Origin: Corynebacterium sp. 74A
GTDB taxonomy: Bacteria; Actinomycetota; Actinomycetes; Mycobacteriales; Mycobacteriaceae
DNA length: 64,000 nucleotides
Reading direction: 5' to 3'
NCBI RefSeq assembly: GCF_008930665.1
Contig: NZ_PQMG01000003.1
Span: 62,001 to 126,000 of the forward strand
A model generated the notes under the pieces. It ran no database searches. It worked only from the letters and a program-made list of their open reading frames with translations, and was not told the origin of the DNA. Shown here piece by piece: positions 1 to 6,865 of the stretch (its first letter is position 1; each line of letters opens with the position of its first letter). Position numbers and translations under genes: made by a program.

Positions 1-163
1 TGGCCACCTGGAGGGCGAGGTTCGTGGCGTAGTCACCGTGCTCCGGATTGCGCGGACGCTCGACGGTCACTGTCTCAGGAAGGACAGAGGAATCGAGGTC
101 GTGCTCGGCAAATACGGATTCCGCGGTGCGTCGGATTAATGCAGCAAGATCGGCAGGTGTCAT
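1..163 (-). CDS. argS: Arginyl-tRNA synthetase, N-terminal fragment
   Basis: Only the first 54 codons lie in the window; the gene runs off the left edge. The ATG is at 163-161 on the minus strand. The translation contains [18 protein letters not shown], the conserved N-terminal tRNA-recognition segment of bacterial class I ArgS, including the P-x-x-x-x-G-D-Y/F-A-T-N signature. The enzyme charges tRNA-Arg with arginine in the cytoplasm. A tRNA-Arg gene lies 5.7 kb away, but the lactate operon separates them. Transcription diverges from lldP across a 337-bp region. The family assignment is secure; nothing can be said about the catalytic HIGH/KMSKS part. Confidence 0.9.
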   Translation of the reverse strand, partial: MTPADLAALIRRTAESVFAEHDLDSSVLPETVTVERPRNPEHGDYATNLALQVA

Positions 164-285
164 AGCGGATCAGTGTATCGCATACCCCCATTTGCTCCAC
201 CAATTTCTCCACGAACCCCCAGCGTAATCTTAAAAAATCCTGAAATGAGACACAGAGCACCTCAGCTTATTTTTGGATTCACGAC

Positions 286-300
286 ATCCTACGTAAGAAT
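286..300. promoter_or_regulatory. Candidate lactate-operon operator, copy 1
   Basis: ATCCTACGTAAGAAT is an imperfect palindrome (arms ATCC/GAAT around TACGTA). The same element, inverted and with arms ATCC/GGAT, lies upstream of lutA at 2502-2516; the two share the 11-mer ACATCCTACGT. Sharing between the permease and the dehydrogenase operon suggests a common regulator. Its identity is unknown and no regulator gene is adjacent. Confidence 0.5.
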
Positions 301-350
301 GGTTGTGAACATCACATCCCACCTGTGGGTGTCTCATAGAACCAGTATCG

Positions 351-368
351 GTGTGCAGAACTTCACAC
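351..368. promoter_or_regulatory. GlxR/CRP-type site upstream of lldP
   Basis: GTGTG-CAGAACTT-CACAC is a palindrome with 5-bp arms and fits the TGTG-N8-CACA framework of the corynebacterial cAMP regulator GlxR. The right half is the perfect TCACA form. It ends about 130 bp before the lldP start. GlxR control of carbon-source genes is well established in C. glutamicum; binding here is inferred. Confidence 0.5.
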
Positions 369-500
369 TGCGAGTGCACTACTGGCCCACACAGGAACAC
401 GCGCCGCACCACCCCTCAGCGGCACGGGCCAGCAGCAGATAGGCATTTTCTGAAGCGATACAGCAGACAGACACAGGTCCACCACACTTAAGGAGTTGCG

Positions 501-2174
501 GTGAACAATACATTTACCGTGGTCACTGATGCAGTGGGAGGCAGTCTTGGCCTCTCTGCGTTAGTCGCAACCATCCCCCTGGTCACCTTTTTCGTGTTGC
601 TCCTCGGCTTCAAGGCCCGAGCACACGTCTCCGCAGCGGCCGCCACCCTCGCTGCGATCCTAGTCGCCATCTTCGGCTTCAGCATGCCCACCGAACTCGC
701 CCTCATGTCCGCGCTCCGCGGTGGCATCTTCGGCCTCCTGCCCATCGTCTGGGTGATCGTGATGGCCATCTGGTTCTACCAGATCACGGTGGCCTCGGGC
801 CGTTTTGAGGACCTACGCCGCACCTTTGACAAGCTCGGCGATGGCGACGTGCGCATCCAAGCTATCCTCATCGCCTTCTGCTTCGGCGGCCTGCTCGAGG
901 CCCTCGCCGGCTTCGGTGCCCCCGTAGCCATCACCGCCACCATGATCCTCGCCCTCGGCGTGAAGCCGCTGCGTGCCGCCACCGCGGTCCTGCTGGCTAA
1001 TACCGCGCCAGTGGCCTTCGGCGCCGTGGCCATTCCGATCACCACCGCCGGCGATGTGGCCGGCCGTACGGCGGAGCAAACCGCCAACATCGCCGCCATC
1101 GTCGGCCACCAGGCCCCGCTGATCGCCGTGTTCGTTCCCGTTATCCTGCTCTTCATCCTCGACGGCGTGCGTGGTGTCCGGGAAGCATGGATCCCCGCTT
1201 TCGTTATCGGCGGCGCCTTCGCTATCGCCCAGTGGGCCACCTCGAACTTCTTCGCCTACCAGCTCACCGACGTGGTCGCCTGCATCGTCTCCCTCGGCGT
1301 GGCCTTCGTCTTCCTGCAATTCTGGACCCCGCGCGGCATCGAGGCGCTGCGCGAGCGCATGGACCTTCCCCCGGCCGCCGTGGCCGAGGAGCTGCCGGCT
1401 CGCCGCGTCGGAATGGCACTCATGCCCTATGGCGTGGTCACCCTCGTCTTCGGTATCGCTAACTTGGGCTCCACCATCCCTGAGGCCCTGAAGTCCATCG
1501 CCATCAGCGTGGAGTGGCCGATACTGGCCGATCGCCTAGTCAATGCCCAGGGCGATCCGATCAAGTCCACCTACACTTTCGCGATCATCGCCAATCCCGG
1601 CAGCCTGATGCTGATCTCTGGGCTGATCGTGGCCGTGGTCTACGCCATCTTCGACGAGAATGGCACCTATCCGCTCAAGGCCGGCCAGGTGCTGCAGGCC
1701 TTCACCGACACCGCCTACCGCATGCGGTGGTCTGCCCTGACCATCGTGCTCGTGCTGGGGCTGGCCTATGTGATGAACTACTCCGGCCAGACCATCGCCA
1801 TCGGCGAGTTCGTTGCCTCGCTGGGCGGCGCCTACGCCTTCCTCGCCCCCACCTTGGGCTGGGTGGGCACGGCCGTGACCGGCTCCGATACCTCTGCCAA
1901 CGCCCTCTTCGGCAAGATGCAGGTCACCGCCGCGCAGCACGCTGGACTAAACCCGGACCTCATGCTCGCGGCCAATACCTCCGGTGGCGTGGTGGGCAAG
2001 ATGATCTCCCCGCAGTCGCTGGCGATTGCCGCCACGGCCGTGAAGATGGAAGGTCGCGAGTCCGATATTTTCAAGTCTGTGGTCCTGTGGTCCTTCGGTA
2101 TGCTCATCGCCGTGTGCACCATTGTCTACCTGCAGACCAACGTGCTCTCCTTCATGGCACCCGTGGTCCCCTAG
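501..2174 (+). CDS. lldP: L-lactate permease, LctP family
   Basis: A 557-residue polytopic membrane protein of usual LctP/LldP length, with hydrophobic segments along its whole length. Family marks include GFGAPVA near residue 137 and the GSDTSANALFGKMQ segment near 455-468. It should import lactate (possibly also glycolate) in symport with protons across the cytoplasmic membrane. The ATG follows AAGGAGTTGCGG, giving a Shine-Dalgarno site at good distance. The lutABC lactate-oxidation operon starts 536 bp downstream on the same strand, behind a terminator and its own regulatory region, so uptake and oxidation are probably co-regulated but separately transcribed. Confidence 0.93.
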   Translation: MNNTFTVVTDAVGGSLGLSALVATIPLVTFFVLLLGFKARAHVSAAAATLAAILVAIFGFSMPTELALMSALRGGIFGLLPIVWVIVMAIWFYQITVASGRFEDLRRTFDKLGDGDVRIQAILIAFCFGGLLEALAGFGAPVAITATMILALGVKPLRAATAVLLANTAPVAFGAVAIPITTAGDVAGRTAEQTANIAAIVGHQAPLIAVFVPVILLFILDGVRGVREAWIPAFVIGGAFAIAQWATSNFFAYQLTDVVACIVSLGVAFVFLQFWTPRGIEALRERMDLPPAAVAEELPARRVGMALMPYGVVTLVFGIANLGSTIPEALKSIAISVEWPILADRLVNAQGDPIKSTYTFAIIANPGSLMLISGLIVAVVYAIFDENGTYPLKAGQVLQAFTDTAYRMRWSALTIVLVLGLAYVMNYSGQTIAIGEFVASLGGAYAFLAPTLGWVGTAVTGSDTSANALFGKMQVTAAQHAGLNPDLMLAANTSGGVVGKMISPQSLAIAATAVKMEGRESDIFKSVVLWSFGMLIAVCTIVYLQTNVLSFMAPVVP

Positions 2175-2186
2175 TACGACCGCGGC

Positions 2187-2199
2187 GCTTATCGACGCC
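2187..2199 (+). repeat. GCTTATCGACGCC dispersed motif, copy 1
   Basis: Exact 13-mer, intergenic, 12 bp after the lldP stop codon and before its terminator, so it would be in the lldP transcript's 3' end. Confidence 0.75.
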
Positions 2200-2315
2200 G
2201 TCCCGCTGCCCCATATTCCCCATCGGCACCTGCGCCCGCCGTGCTGGTGGTGGGGCCAGGAGTGGGTGCCAATAAGGTCCAGCACCCATGAAAGTTAGGT
2301 AACGCTCAGCTTTCT

Positions 2316-2350
2316 ACCCCCGTCGCTCTGCACTCGGCCACGGGGGTTTC
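2316..2350 (+). terminator. lldP terminator
   Basis: Arms CCCCCGT (2317-2323) and ACGGGGG (2340-2346) form a 7-bp GC-rich stem with a 16-nt loop, followed by TTT. It lies 140 bp after the lldP stop. Confidence 0.6.
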
Positions 2351-2501
2351 TCCACCCCTCTCTCCCCCACCTTGGGGTCGACTCGCCCGTCACAGCCCTA
2401 ATTAGGAAACAGGAGTGTTTCTTAACTATATGCAGGTGGACCGGCTTTTTTAGAAGTGCAACTGGTTCACATTCTGAGCAGATTTCGGGTAGATTAGACA
2501 T

Positions 2502-2516
2502 ATCCGAACGTAGGAT
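2502..2516. promoter_or_regulatory. Candidate lactate-operon operator, copy 2
   Basis: ATCCGAACGTAGGAT has arms ATCC/GGAT. Its reverse complement matches the element at 286-300 upstream of lldP. It directly follows a -10-like TAGATT/TAGACAT stretch (about 2490-2500), a typical position for a repressor at a transcription start. Confidence 0.5.
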
Positions 2517-2671
2517 GTGTCGGTGAAAGCTGGCATCGCCGCCGTTCGTTCGCGACGTGCAACTACCCCCTCACCGCGTCGGCCTCTTGACTTTGGCACG
2601 TCAGGCAGTCCAGAGCGGTAGCCCCGCCGCGAGCTCGACCTCATAGCCACTAGATGTAATCGCCATTTTGC

Positions 2672-2699
2672 GCCAACAATAGTTAGCCAACATTAGTTA
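2672..2699 (+). repeat. 14-bp tandem repeat before lutA RBS
   Basis: GCCAACAATAGTTA is followed immediately by GCCAACATTAGTTA (one mismatch), then the lutA Shine-Dalgarno AAAGGAG. It could be a duplicated regulator half-site or a local slippage product. Confidence 0.6.
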
Positions 2700-2710
2700 A
2701 AGGAGCGCCC

Positions 2711-3496
2711 GTGCGAGTCGCGATCTTTACCACCTGTATCGGTGACATTCTCGGGCCGGACATCGCCAAGGCGACAGCCCTGATTCTGTCCCGCCTCGGC
2801 CACGATGTTGTGGTCCCCGACAAACAAACCTGCTGCGGCCAGATGCACATTAACACTGGTTACCAGCGCGAAGCCGTGCCACAGATTGAAAATTATGTGG
2901 ACGCCTTCTCCGATCCCTCCATCGACTGCATCGTCAGCCCCTCCGGTTCCTGCGCGGCTGCGGTGCGTCACGAACACGAGCGGATCGCGGATCGCTACGG
3001 CTCTGCAGCGCTGCGCGATGGGGCCGCAGGCACCGCCAAGAAAACCTATGAGCTCTGCGAGTTCCTCACCGACGTGGAGCAGCTCGAAAACGTGGGCGCT
3101 TTCTTCCCGCACCGCGTGACCTATCACAGCTCCTGCCACTCGCGCCGCCTGCTCAAACTGGGCGATCGCCCTTATAGGCTCTTGCGCGCCGTGGAGGCCA
3201 TCGACTTGGTGGAGCTGCCCTTCTCTGAGGAGTGCTGCGGCTTCGGCGGCACCTTCTGCGTGAAGAACGCCGAAACCTCGGCCGCGATGGTCAATGACAA
3301 GACCCGCAATATCAAGTCCACCCTCGCCGAATACGTCACCTCCGCGGACTACTCCTGCCTGATGAACATCTCCGGCACGCTCTCGCGCCAGCACAGCGGT
3401 ATCCGCAGCGTGCATATCGCCGAGATTCTCGCCTCCACCAAGGAGCATCCGTGGACCCCGGATTCCGCCGCTTATACCAAGGAGTTCATGCTGTGA
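2711..3496 (+). CDS. lutA: L-lactate oxidation subunit LutA/LldE
   Basis: A 261-residue Fe-S oxidoreductase of the CCG-domain (LutA/LldE) family. Two cysteine-rich CCG motifs are visible at residues 41-43 (CCGQMHINTG) and 175-177 (CCGFGGTFC), with a further Cys in SSCHSRRL near 141. The start is GTG, preceded by AAAGGAG. LutA, LutB and LutC form the iron-sulfur complex that oxidises L-lactate to pyruvate in bacteria lacking, or additional to, the flavin enzyme LldD. The gene overlaps lutB by 4 bp, so translation is probably coupled. Assignment is strong from motifs, size and the three-gene order. Confidence 0.93.
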   Translation: MRVAIFTTCIGDILGPDIAKATALILSRLGHDVVVPDKQTCCGQMHINTGYQREAVPQIENYVDAFSDPSIDCIVSPSGSCAAAVRHEHERIADRYGSAALRDGAAGTAKKTYELCEFLTDVEQLENVGAFFPHRVTYHSSCHSRRLLKLGDRPYRLLRAVEAIDLVELPFSEECCGFGGTFCVKNAETSAAMVNDKTRNIKSTLAEYVTSADYSCLMNISGTLSRQHSGIRSVHIAEILASTKEHPWTPDSAAYTKEFML

Positions 3497-5040
3497 CCAC
3501 CTTCCTCGGAAACCCCACCGTTCCTCCGACAGCGCCCGAAGGTGTCGGCTATCTGCGCGGCTCGCGCAGCTTCCAAAAAGGCGCCCACGATGGTCTCTAC
3601 AACGCCACCCAGCGCCGCAATCTCTACAACGCCACCCACACCATCCGCAATAAGCGCGCCCAGGTAGTGGATGAACTTCCCGACTGGCAGGATCTGCGCG
3701 AAGCCGGTTCCGGTATCAAACGCGATGTTGCCTCCCGCATGCCGGAGCTGCTCGAGCAGTTCGAGGCAGCCGTGACCGCCCACGGCGGACACGTGCACTG
3801 GGCCCGTGATGGCGTCGAGGCCGGCCAGATCGTGACCGATCTGATCAAGGAAACCGGCGAAACCCACGTGGTCAAGATCAAGTCCATGGCTACCCAGGAG
3901 ATCGGGCTCAACGACCAGCTGCGCGATGCCGGCATCACCGCCCGCGAGACCGACCTCGCCGAGCTCATTGTGCAGCTGGGACACGACTTCCCTTCGCACA
4001 TTCTGGTGCCTGCCATTCACCGCAACCGCGCCGAGATCCGCGATATCTTCGTCCGCGAGATGCCCCACACCGACGACTCCCTGCCGGCTAACCCGCCGGA
4101 GCTCGCCGAGGCCTCCCGCGTGTTCCTGCGCAAGCAGTTCATGGAAGCCAAGGTGGCCATCTCCGGCGCCAACTTCGGTGTGGCCGAGACCGGAACCGTG
4201 AGCATCGTCGAGTCTGAGGGCAATGGCCGCATGTGCCTCACCCTGCCCGAGACGCTCATCTCGGTGATGGGTATTGAAAAGCTGCTGCCCACCTTCCAGG
4301 ACTTCGAAGTATTCCTGCAGCTGCTGCCGCGCTCCTCCACCGGTGAGCGCATGAACCCCTACACCTCGCTGTGGACGGGCGTGACCGAGAATGACGGCCC
4401 GAAGAACTACCACATCGTGCTGCTGGACAATGGCCGTACCCACGCGTTGTCGAATGAGATCGGCCGCGAGGCACTGAAGTGTATCCGCTGCTCGGCCTGC
4501 CTCAACGTCTGCCCGGTCTACGAACGCGCCGGCGGCCACGCCTATGGCTCCACCTACCCCGGCCCCATCGGCGCCATCCTCTCCCCGCAGCTGACCGGCA
4601 TCATCGATCACAATGACCCGAATGCCTCGCTGCCCTACGCCTCCTCCCTGTGTGGCTATTGCTTCGAGGTATGCCCCGTCAAGATCGATATTCCGGCCGC
4701 ACTGCTGGAGCTACGCCACCAGAAGATCGAAACCGATAAGCCGAAGATCGAGGGCGCCATCTTCGGCGCCATGGGGCTGGTGTTCGGCAACGCCAAGATT
4801 TGGAGCCTCGCCACCAAGTCGGCCTCTCTGGGACGAGTCCTCGGCGGCTTCAATAAGAAGATCACCCACATGCCGAGCTTCCTCGCCGGTTGGACCGATG
4901 TGCGCGACACTGCTGTGCCGGCAAAGACTTCCTTCCGCGACTGGTTCAAGTCCGAGGAGGCCCAACAGTTGCTCAAGGACGCCAAGCGCGAGGGGCTGCC
5001 CGCCGCCACCCACGCCGGCACCGACGAAGAGGAGAAGTAG
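3493..5040 (+). CDS. lutB: L-lactate oxidation subunit LutB/LldF
   Basis: A 515-residue protein with an N-terminal LUD domain and a C-terminal ferredoxin part. Cluster motifs [14 protein letters not shown] (about residues 329-342) and CGYCFEVCP (about 386) provide ligands for two [4Fe-4S] clusters. I chose the GTG at 3493 because it overlaps the lutA stop (GTGA). An upstream in-frame ATG at 3451 lies inside lutA and would add 14 residues that look unlike the family. It is the central electron-transfer subunit of the LutABC lactate dehydrogenase complex. lutC begins two bases after its stop. Confidence 0.93.
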   Translation: MTTFLGNPTVPPTAPEGVGYLRGSRSFQKGAHDGLYNATQRRNLYNATHTIRNKRAQVVDELPDWQDLREAGSGIKRDVASRMPELLEQFEAAVTAHGGHVHWARDGVEAGQIVTDLIKETGETHVVKIKSMATQEIGLNDQLRDAGITARETDLAELIVQLGHDFPSHILVPAIHRNRAEIRDIFVREMPHTDDSLPANPPELAEASRVFLRKQFMEAKVAISGANFGVAETGTVSIVESEGNGRMCLTLPETLISVMGIEKLLPTFQDFEVFLQLLPRSSTGERMNPYTSLWTGVTENDGPKNYHIVLLDNGRTHALSNEIGREALKCIRCSACLNVCPVYERAGGHAYGSTYPGPIGAILSPQLTGIIDHNDPNASLPYASSLCGYCFEVCPVKIDIPAALLELRHQKIETDKPKIEGAIFGAMGLVFGNAKIWSLATKSASLGRVLGGFNKKITHMPSFLAGWTDVRDTAVPAKTSFRDWFKSEEAQQLLKDAKREGLPAATHAGTDEEEK

Positions 5041-5042
5041 CC

Positions 5043-5687
5043 ATGTCTACGCGTAACGACGAGGCCAAAAAGGACATCCTCAACCGCATCCGCAACGCCC
5101 AGAAGCTCTCCAATGTGCAGACCGGCGGCTACGATGTGGTGCGCAACTACATCACCGAGCACGACTATCCGCGCGAGGAAATCAAAGAAGTGCTCATCGA
5201 TCGCCTGCTGGACTACAAGGCCATCGTGGAGCAAAGCAGCGAGGAAGAACTCGGTGCCACCATCGTGCGCCTGCTCGAAGAGCGCGAGGCCAAGGACGTG
5301 CGCTATGCGCCCGGCCTCGACGCCGGCCTCTTTGAGGGTTTCTCCGGCAGTGCCACCCCCGACGATGTGACAAGCGATCCCCGCCTACTCGACTCTGTGG
5401 ACGTGGTCGTCACCGACTCCCACACTTCCTCCGCCCAGACCGGGACGATCTGCCTGGAATCTAATGAGACCAACGGCCGGCGCGCCCTCACCCTGGTTCC
5501 GGACTGCCACATCTGCATCGTGCGCATGGACACCGTGGTCTACGGCGTTCCCGCCATGATCAGCCGCCTCGACCGCCACCGCCCGATCACGATGATCTCC
5601 GGCCCCTCGGCCACCTCCGACATCGAGCTCAGCCGTGTCGAAGGCGTGCACGGTCCCCGCACCCTGATCGTGGTGCTGGTGGACTAG
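5043..5687 (+). CDS. lutC: L-lactate oxidation subunit LutC/LldG
   Basis: A 214-residue LUD-domain protein. The conserved C-terminal core [20 protein letters not shown] and the late segment [12 protein letters not shown] are typical of LutC/YkgG. The ATG at 5043 follows GAAGAGGAGAAG at the end of lutB, an overlapping Shine-Dalgarno site. It is the third subunit of the lactate oxidation complex; its own catalytic role is not settled for the family. It is the last gene of the operon and is followed by a GC-rich hairpin at 5699-5741. Confidence 0.92.
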   Translation: MSTRNDEAKKDILNRIRNAQKLSNVQTGGYDVVRNYITEHDYPREEIKEVLIDRLLDYKAIVEQSSEEELGATIVRLLEEREAKDVRYAPGLDAGLFEGFSGSATPDDVTSDPRLLDSVDVVVTDSHTSSAQTGTICLESNETNGRRALTLVPDCHICIVRMDTVVYGVPAMISRLDRHRPITMISGPSATSDIELSRVEGVHGPRTLIVVLVD

Positions 5688-5698
5688 ACGCACCACCT

Positions 5699-5741
5699 TG
5701 GGGCTCAGCGGGGCCTCTGAGAGCGCCACCCGCTGGGCCCC
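5699..5741 (+). terminator. lutABC terminator-like hairpin
   Basis: GGGGCTCAGCGGG pairs with CCCGCTGGGCCCC (13 bp, one G-U pair) around a 17-nt loop, starting 11 bp after the lutC stop. There is no T-tract, so intrinsic termination is uncertain. Confidence 0.45.
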
Positions 5742-5760
5742 ACTCTGCTGCGTAGTAGCA
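5741..5760 (-). repeat. ACTACGCAGCAGAG intergenic motif, copy 1
   Basis: On the minus strand this reads TGCTACTACGCAGCAGAGTG, the fullest copy of the motif. Its TGCTACTACGCA part is repeated in inverted orientation at 5831-5842, so the two copies flank the tRNA-Arg promoter. Confidence 0.6.
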
Positions 5761-5773
5761 CCTCCAACCCGTG

Positions 5774-5804
5774 TTTTATCGCACGGCAGGGATAGTGCTA
5801 ACAT
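5774..5804 (+). promoter_or_regulatory. Putative tRNA-Arg promoter
   Basis: -10-like TAACAT (5799-5804) with a weak -35-like TTTTAT (5774-5779) at 19-bp spacing. Transcription would start about 40 nt before the tRNA. The -10 is reasonable; the -35 is weak. Confidence 0.35.
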
Positions 5805-5830
5805 ACGTACGGTGCATAGCAGCGGATAAC

Positions 5831-5842
5831 TGCTACTACGCA
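5831..5842 (+). repeat. ACTACGCAGCAGAG intergenic motif, copy 2
   Basis: TGCTACTACGCA, ending 7 nt before the tRNA-Arg 5' end. It is the inverted partner of 5749-5760. Confidence 0.55.
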
Positions 5843-5849
5843 TATTTTT

Positions 5850-5922
5850 GCCCCCGTAGCTCAGGGGATAGAGCATTGGTTTCCGGTACCAAAGGTCGCA
5901 CGTTCGAATCGTGTCGGGGGCA
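5850..5922 (+). tRNA. tRNA-Arg (anticodon CCG)
   Basis: A 73-nt cloverleaf. The acceptor arms are GCCCCCG and CGGGGGC with A as the discriminator base. The D-arm is GCTC-AGGGGATA-GAGC. The anticodon stem TTGGT/ACCAA holds loop TTCCGGT, giving anticodon CCG, which reads CGG arginine codons. The T-loop is TTCGAAT. CCA is not encoded. A strong hairpin follows at once. Confidence 0.97.
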
Positions 5923-5929
5923 CAGATAA

Positions 5930-5968
5930 AAGGGAGGGGCCGCAGCGATATGCTGCGGCCCCTCCCTT
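5930..5968 (+). terminator. tRNA-Arg terminator
   Basis: A perfect 17-bp inverted repeat, AAGGGAGGGGCCGCAGC with its complement around loop GATAT. It starts 8 nt after the tRNA and ends in a short T pair. It also faces the minus-strand marR gene and may act in both directions. Confidence 0.8.
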
Positions 5969-6033
5969 GTGGTCTTTTCCGCTGCCGCAGGGAAACGGCG
6001 CGCGGCGCTCCCGCGCCCGCGCCCATGGCGGGT

Positions 6034-6498
6034 TTAGGGAGTGGGCTGGGCCTGGAGTACGTGCTTGAAGAACACGTCGAGGTGGTGGGCTTGATCATTG
6101 CTCATGTGGTCGAAGATCAGCCGATTGACGGACTCCACGTGCATGGGCACTGCCTGCTTGAGGCGCCGCTTGCCCTCCTCGGTCATGATCACGACAACAC
6201 CGCGGCCATCACCGACGCATTTGGTTTTTTCGATCAGCCCGCGGCGTTGCATGCGGGAGAGCTGGTGCGAGGCGCGGCTGCGATCCCAATTCAGGTGAGT
6301 GCAGATTTCGCGGATCCGAGCTTGTTCATCCTCCGACTCGGACAGCACGACCAGCACGGCGAATTCGGGCGAGGTCAGCTCGGCTTCAGCTTGCAGAGTG
6401 TCCTCTATATCGCGCTCGAGTTTGCGTATCGCATCGAGCATGAGGCGCCAGAGTGCTTGCTGATTGTCATTTAGCCAGCGTGGCTCGTGCTGAATCAC
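6034..6498 (-). CDS. MarR-family transcriptional regulator
   Basis: 154 residues, the normal MarR size. A winged helix-turn-helix is visible at about 45-110, with RIREICTHLNWDRSRASHQL as the recognition helix region and RRGLIEKTKCVGDGRGVVV as the wing. Flanking helices would form the dimer interface. It is a single gene between tRNA-Arg and the SbcC-like gene, with no clear target beside it. The ligand and regulon cannot be read from the sequence; autoregulation is usual for the family. Confidence 0.88.
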   Translation of the reverse strand: MIQHEPRWLNDNQQALWRLMLDAIRKLERDIEDTLQAEAELTSPEFAVLVVLSESEDEQARIREICTHLNWDRSRASHQLSRMQRRGLIEKTKCVGDGRGVVVIMTEEGKRRLKQAVPMHVESVNRLIFDHMSNDQAHHLDVFFKHVLQAQPTP

Positions 6499-6865
6499 TA
6501 TCCCTTATCTTCCTTAACTTTTCCGCGCGCGAGATCTCTGCGCTACCGGTCTGGTGCGGACGGCCGCGGCTGTAGCCAGCCTTGATGCGACCGCAGTGCC
6601 CCGCTGCAGAGTGTGAGTGACGGCACCGCACTAGCGGCGCCTCACCCCGTAACGGGAGATGAGGGAATAGCTCGTGACGCACAGAACACCTGCGGTGCTC
6701 ATGTCACTGAGTTCTTCTAAGACTAGCGTGTCACAGCAGTCACGTCATCTTTGCTTAGCTGGAACAAACTGGCTTAGCGCCGTGACATGCCCCAGCGAAC
6801 ACGCGAGAAGGAGATACTCCTCGCTCGCGTGCTCGGCTGCTGCCACAGGCCGCCTGCTGCCGCAC
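6499..6865. other. Intergenic region between marR and sbcC-like genes
   Basis: 367 bp without a supported gene. It contains the presumed marR promoter (minus strand) and a hairpin at 6800-6831 that would end the SbcC transcript. ORFs crossing it are the shadows of the large minus-strand gene. Confidence 0.55.
6800..6831 (-). terminator. sbcC-like gene terminator hairpin
   Basis: CACGCGAG (6800-6807) pairs with CTCGCGTG (6824-6831), with an inner AGGAG/CTCCT helix around ATA. It lies 35 bp beyond the SbcC-like stop. No T-tract follows. Confidence 0.5.

Larger units (their letters stand above)
164..500. other. argS-lldP divergent intergenic region
   Basis: This 337-bp region contains no convincing gene; the short ORFs in it have no recognisable protein signature. 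It is clearly more AT-rich than the flanking genes. It holds a palindrome at 286-300, a short inverted repeat TGTGA-ACA-TCACA at 304-316, and a CRP/GlxR-type site at 351-368. These sit between the two divergent genes and most likely serve the lldP promoter. Confidence 0.6.
2175..2710. other. lldP-lutA intergenic region
   Basis: This 536-bp region has no supported gene. In order it holds a GCTTATCGACGCC motif (2187-2199), a terminator hairpin (2316-2350), an inverted repeat GAAACA-GGAG-TGTTTC (2406-2421), AT-rich promoter-like sequence, the shared palindrome (2502-2516), and a 14-bp imperfect tandem repeat (2672-2699) just before the lutA ribosome-binding site. If transcription starts near the palindrome, the lutA leader would be about 190 nt long. 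Confidence 0.6.

Noticed and set aside
3472-4611. 379-codon open frame antisense to lutB
   Set aside because: Shadow of lutB, no start signal or homology.
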